From NCBI GenBank assembly GCA_902363555.1, contig CABJAM010000013.1:48362-112361 (forward strand): 64,000 nt of DNA, read 5' to 3'. The DNA comes from Lachnospiraceae bacterium. GTDB lineage: Bacteria > Bacillota > Clostridia > Lachnospirales > Lachnospiraceae. The notes beneath the pieces were generated by a model that made no database searches, was not told where the DNA came from, and saw nothing but the letters and a program-made list of their open reading frames with translations. The translations under genes were made by a program, and so were the position numbers. Positions 31,929 to 38,818 of the stretch are shown in pieces; position 1 is the stretch's first letter; the number at the start of each line of letters is the position of its first letter.

Positions 31929-33560
31929 CTACTGTGCAAGCCAGGCATCCACCTGTTTTTGGGTGTCCTCCACAATTTTGCCCATGCCTGCTTTTTTCAG
32001 TTCATCCAGGAATTTGGGGAGGGTGTCATCCACATCCACCACACCGCAAGCCAGGGATGGCGCATATTTTTGTATTACTGCCATCACTGCGGCATTTTCT
32101 GTGACCATGGTGCTCATATCGTAGTTAAACCCGAGCCAGGTTGAAACCTCGCCCTCCTTAGCGCCAAACCGGCCCACATCTGCAAGCGTTTCTTCGGTCC
32201 ATGTATCTGCCCATGCATAAAGGATGGACCGATCGCCAAAGCTGCCGGTGGTGACGCTTGTTCCATAGCCAGCCGACATGGCGTTGACGCCCTCAGGATA
32301 GTTGATCAGACGGCTGTTTTCCTCTTTTACATAATGCTGGCCTTCAATTCCATAATTAAATAAATTGGCCAGCTCCTCGTTTGTATAAAGCAGTTCCATA
32401 AATTCCAATACCTTTTCAGGATTTTCGCAGGATGAGGAAATCCCCCACGTATTTACAACCACATCGCTTGTTCTTATAACAGGCTCGGACATAGGTATGG
32501 AGCCCAGCTTTTTCCCGGTCTGCGTTTCATAGTAGGCCTCACCTACAGAAACACCATCACTGGATATAAAACCGAAGATTGTTCCCTGGCTCATATTATC
32601 TAAATATGTGTACCCATTGGACAGCGAATCCGGCACAAGATAGCCCTTTTCATACCAGTCTCTATGGAGCTGGCACATCTGCTTATAGGTATCTGAACCA
32701 TACCAGTTTTCCACGGTTGTATTCCCATCCACATTCATAATCACGCCACGGGAACAGTAATTGTCTCCAAAATTTTCCATATCATATCCATAGTACTGAT
32801 AAGCAAGGACGCCATCCCCATACGTCATAGGGTATTGTGACATTCCACTGGCTTTTACCTGCTCAAGAACACTTTCCAGATCCGCTTCTGTTGTAATGCT
32901 CTCCGGCAATTGAATATTATAAGTTTCGGCCAGCGCCTCATCATAGAAAAACGCCTGGCCATTTCCCGGATACAGATCCAGCGGATAGGCATAGGTCACA
33001 CCTTTATACCGACACGCCGATAATAAGTCGCCGGCAAGCTGTGTCAGTGTTTCGGACCCGGCCAAAAGCTCGTCCAGCGGATACAATAACCCCTGTTCCG
33101 CCAGTTGCTGGGGCGTGGTCATCATTCCTGTCATCAAAATATCTACCTTATCCCCGCTGGAATGCCAAAGGCCCGGCTTGGTGGCCATCTCACCAAAGGA
33201 AGTGGGCACAAAGCTTACGGTGGCATTGATCGCCGGTTCGGTAATAGCATTAATGGCATCGACCACAGTCTGCATATCCGGGTCCTCCATGCCAAAATAA
33301 AGCATTTCAATGGCAATCGTATAAGGCTCCCCGCTATCGCCGCCTTTAGTACCGGCAGTACCTGCCTGATCTGTGCCGGCGCTGTCTGCACCTGCATCGT
33401 CCGCCGTATCTGTTTTGGCAGTGCCTGTGTCACCCGCCTGCGTGTCCGCACTGCCGCCTTTGCTGCCGGACTGGGTCGTTGTCGTACTGCCGCTGCCGCA
33501 TCCGGCCAGCAGGCAGACCATCATAATGACGGATAATAATAGAGCTGTTACTTTTTTCAT
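31929..33560 (-). CDS. Extracellular solute-binding lipoprotein of the second ABC system
   Basis: 543 residues. Signal peptide with lipobox LLAGC followed by a Ser/Thr/Gly/Ala/Asp-rich linker of about 55 residues (GSGSTTTTQSGSKGG and onward) that tethers the domain to the membrane. The binding fold begins near residue 85. It shares internal order with the protein at 24977-26560, including NYDMSTMVTENAAVMAVI and a final FLDELKKAGM helix. It is the first gene of its operon; a copy of the shared 25-bp motif lies 88 bases upstream. Confidence 0.92.
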   Translation of the reverse strand: MKKVTALLLSVIMMVCLLAGCGSGSTTTTQSGSKGGSADTQAGDTGTAKTDTADDAGADSAGTDQAGTAGTKGGDSGEPYTIAIEMLYFGMEDPDMQTVVDAINAITEPAINATVSFVPTSFGEMATKPGLWHSSGDKVDILMTGMMTTPQQLAEQGLLYPLDELLAGSETLTQLAGDLLSACRYKGVTYAYPLDLYPGNGQAFFYDEALAETYNIQLPESITTEADLESVLEQVKASGMSQYPMTYGDGVLAYQYYGYDMENFGDNYCSRGVIMNVDGNTTVENWYGSDTYKQMCQLHRDWYEKGYLVPDSLSNGYTYLDNMSQGTIFGFISSDGVSVGEAYYETQTGKKLGSIPMSEPVIRTSDVVVNTWGISSSCENPEKVLEFMELLYTNEELANLFNYGIEGQHYVKEENSRLINYPEGVNAMSAGYGTSVTTGSFGDRSILYAWADTWTEETLADVGRFGAKEGEVSTWLGFNYDMSTMVTENAAVMAVIQKYAPSLACGVVDVDDTLPKFLDELKKAGMGKIVEDTQKQVDAWLAQ

Positions 33561-33648
33561 TGTGTAAACCTCCTAAATATTATTTTAAAGCTGCTAAACT
33601 TTATGTTTAAATTATAACAGTGCCAAGGCGTATCCAATATAATATTAC

Positions 33649-33673
33649 TGACTCAAAACAGGAAAATCGTAAC
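33649..33673 (-). promoter_or_regulatory. Shared 25-bp operator-like motif, copy B
   Basis: TGAC-N3-AAA-N7-ATYGTAAC on the plus strand, 88 bases before the second binding-protein gene. A TATAAT-like -10 (minus strand, 33616-33611) lies between the motif and the gene, which would put the motif in a good position for activation. Confidence 0.65.
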
Positions 33674-33721
33674 CCGGTTGCTGCCCAAAACAGCCGCCGG
33701 CGGCCTTTGCACGCCCCATGG

Positions 33722-34498
33722 TCACAGTTGTTTGCGAAACTGCGTTGGCGTCACCCCCATCTCTTTGTGAAAAACCTTTGTAAAATACACACAATCCGTA
33801 TAACCGACCATATAGGCCACCTCCCTGACCGGAAGCCTTGTTCCCTTTAATATCTTTTTGGCAGCTTCCATTCTGGCTCTGACGATATATTCCAAAATGG
33901 ACATGCCGGTTTCGTTTTTAAAAGCGCGCATGAGATAATTGGGATTAAAATGGAGTGCATCCGCAATATCCGCGATCACGATATTGTCCGCCATATGCTC
34001 CCGCACATACCGTTTCACCTCCATCTCAATGTTTCTCGTGCTTTCCTGGTTTTTCACTAAGGCACCGGAATCCATAAGCTCGCCCCAGTTTCCCGGCTGC
34101 TCTTTGCGATCCTGAGCCTCCCACTGCTCCATCTTCTGCACCATCTCCATTAAAAGCTGGGTAAACTCGTCATAGTTAATGGGCTTGAGTATATAGTCAT
34201 AGCATTTTAGCTGAATGGCCTTGCGCATGATGGAATATTCCTGGTGGCATGTAACAAATATACAGCTCACATTCATCTGATTTTCCCGCAGCCATTCCAA
34301 TAGCTGCGTTCCATAACCATTGGGCATTTCAATATCACAGATCAGTATTTCTATTTTAGCCTCCCGGATCGTCTCAATGGCGGCGGACATATTTTTAGCT
34401 GTATACACTCTGCGTATGCCACACCTTTTCCAATCGATATTTTCCTCCAGCGCCCGTACGACTCTCGGTTCATCATCAACAATAATCGCATTATACAT
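33722..34498 (-). CDS. Response regulator, REC plus AraC HTH (YesN type, short)
   Basis: 258 residues. Receiver with DDE at 8-10, phospho-acceptor Asp55 in ILICDIEMPN and KP in DYILKPINYDE. A short linker is followed directly by a pair of AraC helix-turn-helices (IADIADALHFNPNYLMRAFKNETG, VREVAYMVGYTDCVYFTKVFHKEMGVTPTQFR). It overlaps the kinase gene by 8 bases. Its operon and the two ABC operons each carry the same 25-bp motif, so this regulator is the best candidate to bind it. Confidence 0.93.
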   Translation of the reverse strand: MYNAIIVDDEPRVVRALEENIDWKRCGIRRVYTAKNMSAAIETIREAKIEILICDIEMPNGYGTQLLEWLRENQMNVSCIFVTCHQEYSIMRKAIQLKCYDYILKPINYDEFTQLLMEMVQKMEQWEAQDRKEQPGNWGELMDSGALVKNQESTRNIEMEVKRYVREHMADNIVIADIADALHFNPNYLMRAFKNETGMSILEYIVRARMEAAKKILKGTRLPVREVAYMVGYTDCVYFTKVFHKEMGVTPTQFRKQL

Positions 34499-36206
34499 GA
34501 TATCCTCCCTTCATCACCGGCAAAAACAGCTCGACCACTGCCCCGCCTGAAAGTGCATTATGTATGCTGATCCCCACTTTCTTATCATACAAAATATCCA
34601 TGCGTTCAATGGCATTTTGTATTCCAATCCCCAGGTCCTTGCGGTATTGCCTTGTTTCTATAAAGCTATGTAATTTTTTAAGACTCTCCTCAGAAAAGCC
34701 GTCACCGCTGTCGGCGATCATCAGTCGGAGCTTCCCATCCTGTATATTGGCCAATACGTAAACAAAGACCATATCATCCTCTCGTCTCCCGTATTTCAGG
34801 CAGTTTTCAGCAAAGGACTGTATGATCAGCGGAGGTATCATACAATCCGACGTCTCAGATTCCCATTCCACAAAAAAATCAAAGGATTCCAAATACCGCT
34901 CCTTTTGTATATTCAGATAATTTTCAATATGTCGCATTTCCTGTGACAGTGTTACAAAATCGGTTTTCAGATAAACGATATATCGAAAGTATTCCATAAG
35001 ATAGCGGACCATCTTTTTGACCAGAGGAAATTCATTTTCCCGGTAAGTATAAACAATATTCAACGCATTCAGCACAAAATGAGGCTGGATCATCTGACTG
35101 ATATACTTGAGTTTGATCTGCTGTTCCCGGATCTTTGTCCGATACAAATTCATCTCCAGTTGATTGATTTCATTGAGCATATGGTTAAACCCTTCCATCA
35201 GCCGCTCCAGCTCATTGGGATATACAGGTACTTTTTCCCCGATCCGGTAATCCATGTCGCCCTCGCCCACAGCCTTCATAGCCCGGTCGATCACCTGGAT
35301 GGGGCGGGCGATTTTTCTTCGCAGCCATACTATGAGCATCGGAACAAGTATCATACAAAGCAGCAATAATATAAGGATCGCCTTGACGGTTGGCGGAACA
35401 CGGTCAAAAAAGAAACCTTTTGGAATCATTACGCCAAAATACACGTTGTCGGATGGTGTTTTTACCATATAGTTATAATAAATGCGATTTTCCACCCGGA
35501 TTTTTTCCATGCTGCCATCACTCTTCATGTCCAGATTTTTCAGAGCCTCATATACGGACGGCTGGTCCGACGTATTTTCATTTTTCCAATCCATCATATA
35601 AACATTTCCCGGCAGCCCTCCGCCCACCATCAACTGCTGGGAAATCTGTGTGACGGGCAGCCAGACGCCGCCATAAAAGCTGTCATACTTTTTTATATTG
35701 ATCAGATACTGCTCCTTGTCCACAGTCACAAATTCCCAGTGGTTGTAAATGCCACTTCCATCCAGCCGGGATTTTATATATTCATGCATTTTGGCATTGG
35801 TTCCACCGCGAAACAGCAGCAGGTCAAGATTTTCATAATATACAAAAGCGCCCTGAACATCACTGCAAAGGCTCACCTGATTATTCATCCAGTTGATCGT
35901 TTCCAGTTGATACTCCAAAAACAGGTCAATATGCCTGCGCTCTGAAATCCGGCTCAAATAGGCGTAGCTTTTATTTTTGTTCCAATACTCTATAAATGCC
36001 TCATCGATCCGGTTCAGTTCATTGTCCAACTGATTCAAAGAAATCTGCAGCGCATTTACGTTGCTTTCAACCTCCCGGTTACTGAGTACCTGTATACTGA
36101 AAAAACAAAGGAAAACAGCTATGATCAGTATCAGCATAACGACCCCCAATGGAAAAAACACGACCTGCCACACAATGGAATTTACTTTTTTCTTCTGCAT
36201 CTCCAT
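34491..36206 (-). CDS. YesM-type sensor histidine kinase (second pair)
   Basis: 571 residues: membrane segment at about 12-34, extracellular sensor to about 285, second membrane segment (AILILLLLCMILVPMLIVWL), HAMP (RPIQVIDRAMKAVGEGDMDYRIG), phospho-accepting histidine in QMIQPHFVLNALNIVYTY, and the HATPase domain with MIADSGDGFS and GIGIQNAIERM. It is the first gene of a two-gene operon that ends in the short response regulator, and lies immediately upstream of the second ABC operon. It probably senses the substrate of that transporter or of the binding protein. Confidence 0.93.
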   Translation of the reverse strand: MEMQKKKVNSIVWQVVFFPLGVVMLILIIAVFLCFFSIQVLSNREVESNVNALQISLNQLDNELNRIDEAFIEYWNKNKSYAYLSRISERRHIDLFLEYQLETINWMNNQVSLCSDVQGAFVYYENLDLLLFRGGTNAKMHEYIKSRLDGSGIYNHWEFVTVDKEQYLINIKKYDSFYGGVWLPVTQISQQLMVGGGLPGNVYMMDWKNENTSDQPSVYEALKNLDMKSDGSMEKIRVENRIYYNYMVKTPSDNVYFGVMIPKGFFFDRVPPTVKAILILLLLCMILVPMLIVWLRRKIARPIQVIDRAMKAVGEGDMDYRIGEKVPVYPNELERLMEGFNHMLNEINQLEMNLYRTKIREQQIKLKYISQMIQPHFVLNALNIVYTYRENEFPLVKKMVRYLMEYFRYIVYLKTDFVTLSQEMRHIENYLNIQKERYLESFDFFVEWESETSDCMIPPLIIQSFAENCLKYGRREDDMVFVYVLANIQDGKLRLMIADSGDGFSEESLKKLHSFIETRQYRKDLGIGIQNAIERMDILYDKKVGISIHNALSGGAVVELFLPVMKGGYHV

Positions 36207-36300
36207 AATATCAGCTCCTTAAATTTTAGTTATTTGTAACCCGATCCGCTCTGTCTAATCTTATTATATTTGCTATGTACAGTGTCATGTAGAATAATTA

Positions 36301-36325
36301 TGACTGGAAATATAATAATCGTAAC
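36301..36325 (-). promoter_or_regulatory. Shared 25-bp operator-like motif, copy C
   Basis: TGAC-N3-AAA-N7-ATYGTAAC on the plus strand, 94 bases before the kinase gene at 36206. Its presence here points to autoregulation of the two-component operon together with the ABC operons at 26.6 and 33.6 kb. Confidence 0.65.
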
Positions 36326-36427
36326 TATTTGCACAGTATTTCATCCGTATAGCCACGATCATTGCGCAAACTCACTTATACTTTTATCCACCGCCGGAAA
36401 AATTACGTTAATTTTTTATCAATATCA

Positions 36428-36456
36428 TTGATTTATTCCCCATAATCATGTAAAAT
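36428..36456 (+). promoter_or_regulatory. Sigma-A promoter of the crotonase/CoA-transferase operon
   Basis: TTGATT (36428-36433), 17-base spacer, TAAAAT (36451-36456), 33 bases before the crotonase ATG. A GGGGG ribosome site follows at 36477-36481. Confidence 0.65.
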
Positions 36457-36489
36457 ATAGACAACAATAATGAGTTAGGGGGTAATTAC

Positions 36490-37284
36490 ATGGAACTGAA
36501 AAAACTGATTTACACAGTTGAAGACGGCGTAGCTGTCGTAACCATGAACTACTTAAAGAATCTCAATGCCATCGACGAACAGATGGCTGACGAGCTGATG
36601 TATGTTGTGGATGCGGCAGAAAAAGATCCGGATGTAAAGGTTCTTGTTCTCAAAGGGGCTCCAAAGGCATTTTCCGCCGGCGGCGATATCGGCTACTTCT
36701 ATCAGTTGATCCAGGCTGGCGGCGATGTGAATATGGATGGCCTGATCGCAAAGGTAGGCGTTGTGGCCGATGGTCTGAAGCGGATGAGCAAAATGGTCAT
36801 CACATCGGTCTGCGGCGCTGCAGCCGGCGCCGGTGTCAGTCTTGCTCTGGGCGGAGATTTTATCATTTGTGCGGACAACGCCAAATTTATACTGGCATTT
36901 GTGAACCTGGGGCTCGTTCCGGATACGGGCGCTACGTATTTGCTCTCCAAAGCCATCGGTGTTCCAAGAACGATGGAACTGGCCGCTACCGGCCGGCCGC
37001 TGGGCGCCGAGGAGGCAAAAGCACTGGGCCTTGTTTATAAGATCACCTCTGTGGATGAGCTTGATGAGGTTACAATGAAGTTTGCCAGAAAGCTTGCCGC
37101 CGGTCCGCTGATCTCCTACAAGAATATTAAAAAGCAGATTTATGACGCCAATTATACAGATTATAAAAAGTGGCTGGATGAAACAGAGATCCCGACTCAG
37201 CGTGAATGCGCCGCCTCTATGGATTTTCAGGAGGGCTGCAAGGCATTTATGGAAAAACGCAGGGCGGTGTTTGAAGGCAAATAA
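36490..37284 (+). CDS. Enoyl-CoA hydratase/isomerase family protein (crotonase)
   Basis: 264 residues with the crotonase oxyanion-hole segments FSAGGDIGYF (about 61-70) and CGAAAGAGVSLALGGDFIICADNAKF. The motif after the second strand is NLGLVPDTGATYLL, where the second catalytic glutamate of hydratases is replaced by the PDTG arrangement seen in PaaG-type isomerases, so isomerisation of an enoyl-CoA double bond is at least as likely as hydration. It begins an operon with the CoA-transferase subunits. Together they suit activation and isomerisation of an acid produced by catabolism, or processing of acetoacetate and crotonyl-CoA. Confidence 0.85.
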   Translation: MELKKLIYTVEDGVAVVTMNYLKNLNAIDEQMADELMYVVDAAEKDPDVKVLVLKGAPKAFSAGGDIGYFYQLIQAGGDVNMDGLIAKVGVVADGLKRMSKMVITSVCGAAAGAGVSLALGGDFIICADNAKFILAFVNLGLVPDTGATYLLSKAIGVPRTMELAATGRPLGAEEAKALGLVYKITSVDELDEVTMKFARKLAAGPLISYKNIKKQIYDANYTDYKKWLDETEIPTQRECAASMDFQEGCKAFMEKRRAVFEGK

Positions 37285-37317
37285 TAGAATTACCGGATAA
37301 CAGATACATTATAACTT

Positions 37318-37349
37318 GTCAGCAATTTTCCTTTAGGGAAATTGCTGAC
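37318..37349 (+). terminator. Intercistronic hairpin
   Basis: GTCAGCAATTT and AAATTGCTGAC form an 11-bp stem with a 10-base loop between the crotonase and CoA-transferase genes. No T run follows, so it is more likely an attenuator or RNA-stability stem than a full terminator. A small GCGC-ATCA-GCGC stem follows at 37355-37366. Confidence 0.5.
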
Positions 37350-37409
37350 CTGCTTGCGCATCAGCGCAATTCCTATTATAACAGATCACTACGAAAGGTG
37401 GGAACAATA

Positions 37410-38129
37410 TTGTTATCTAAAGTCGTAACAAAAGAGGAAGCTCTCGCAAAAATCCATGACGGCCAGACAATTATGTTTGGCGACTGGCACGGTGAGTTCG
37501 CAGCAGATGATCTCATTGATGGGATGCTGGAAAAAGGTGTAAAGGACATTGACGCCATCGCTGTTTCTGCCGGCATGCCGGATCTGGGTGTGGGAAAGCT
37601 TATTAACGCCAAGCTTGTCCGCAGCCTGATCACAACACATATCGGCTATAATCCAGTGGCCCGCGATCAGATGTTTGCCGGCGAGCTGGACATTGAATTC
37701 AGTCCTCAGGGAACATTTTCCGAACGTATCCGCTGCGGCGGCTTTGGGCTGGGCGGCTGTCTTACACCGACCGGCATCGGAACCGATGTGGAGAAGGGTA
37801 AAGAAAAGCTTACGATCAACGGTAAGGAATATCTTCTTGAACTGCCGCTGCGCGCAGATGTCACACTGATCAAAGCAACGAAAGCCGATACCGCCGGTAA
37901 TATATCTTTCCGGATGAATTCCGGAGCGATCAGCAATAACATGGCGTTCGCAGCAGATCTGGTTATTGTGGAGGCCGAGGAGCTGGTGGAATTTGGCGAA
38001 CTGGGCCCTGAAGAAATCGACGTTCCGGCTCCGCTGATCGATATGGTCTATGTCCGGACCGGAAATACAAGACATACTTGCCCCATGTGGCAGCGCCTGA
38101 GGGCAAAAGCAGAAGGAGGTAAAAAGTGA
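37410..38129 (+). CDS. Acetoacetate-type CoA-transferase, subunit A
   Basis: 239 residues if started at the TTG that follows AAAGGTGG (LLSKVVTKEEALAKIHDGQTIMFGDW). A GTG at 37398 in the same frame overlaps the ribosome site and is less likely. It is a class I CoA-transferase alpha subunit with the CoA-loop glycine segment GGFGLGGCLTPTGIGT and the C-terminal ADLVIVEAEELVEFGELGPEEIDVP. It pairs with subunit B, whose gene overlaps by 4 bases. Family members move CoA between acetyl-CoA or butyryl-CoA and acetoacetate. Acetoacetate is exactly the free acid that the BKACE reaction in region 1 would release. Confidence 0.9.
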   Translation: MLSKVVTKEEALAKIHDGQTIMFGDWHGEFAADDLIDGMLEKGVKDIDAIAVSAGMPDLGVGKLINAKLVRSLITTHIGYNPVARDQMFAGELDIEFSPQGTFSERIRCGGFGLGGCLTPTGIGTDVEKGKEKLTINGKEYLLELPLRADVTLIKATKADTAGNISFRMNSGAISNNMAFAADLVIVEAEELVEFGELGPEEIDVPAPLIDMVYVRTGNTRHTCPMWQRLRAKAEGGKK

Positions 38130-38788
38130 TGGCAGGATTGACAGGACGCGCACTTATTGCATCTCGTTGTGCAAAGTTTTTTAAGGACGGCGATTTTGTA
38201 AATCTGGGAATCGGCCTTCCTCTGATGTGTGTAAACTATCTTCCCGAGGGCGTGGATCTCTGGCTTGAAGCAGAGATCGGCACGGTGGGCAGCGGCCCTT
38301 CTCCGGCGTGGGGTGAGGAAGATATTGATGTTATCGATGCCGGCGGAATGCCGGCCACCGTCATAAAAGGCGGCAGCGTCTATGAGCATCCCACCAGCTT
38401 TGGCTTCATCCGGGGCGGCCACATCGACGCCGCAGTCCTTGGTACGCTTCAGGTGGATCAGGAAGGCAATATTGCCAACTGGACCATTCCCGGCAAGCTT
38501 GTACCCGGTATGGGCGGCGCCATGGACCTGTGTGCAGGCGTTAAACAGATCATCGTCGCCACCGACCATTGCGAAAAAAGCGGCGCATCAAAGATTCTGA
38601 AAAAATGTACGCTCCCGCTCACCGGAAGTAAATGTGTTACGGATATTGTCACGGAAAGATGTTATTTTAAGGTTACCGGCGATGGACTGGTGCTTAAAGA
38701 GCTGGCTCCCGGGTATACAGTGGAGGACATACGGGCATGTACGGAGGCGGAATTTACCGTGGCGGAATCGGTTGGTGTTATGGAATAA
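38126..38788 (+). CDS. Acetoacetate-type CoA-transferase, subunit B
   Basis: 220 residues with the catalytic glutamate expected in LEAEIGTVGSGP (about residue 51) and the GGMPATVIKGGSVYEHPTSFGFIRGGHIDAAVLG segment typical of AtoA/CtfB. It starts inside the last codons of subunit A (ATGA-type overlap), ensuring equal production. Together the two form the active heteromer that accepts CoA on a glutamyl thioester. The second ATG in frame, at 38129, is equally possible as the start. Confidence 0.9.
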   Translation: MMAGLTGRALIASRCAKFFKDGDFVNLGIGLPLMCVNYLPEGVDLWLEAEIGTVGSGPSPAWGEEDIDVIDAGGMPATVIKGGSVYEHPTSFGFIRGGHIDAAVLGTLQVDQEGNIANWTIPGKLVPGMGGAMDLCAGVKQIIVATDHCEKSGASKILKKCTLPLTGSKCVTDIVTERCYFKVTGDGLVLKELAPGYTVEDIRACTEAEFTVAESVGVME

Positions 38789-38818
38789 ATAAAATGAAAT
38801 ACCCGCTCAAAAGCACGG

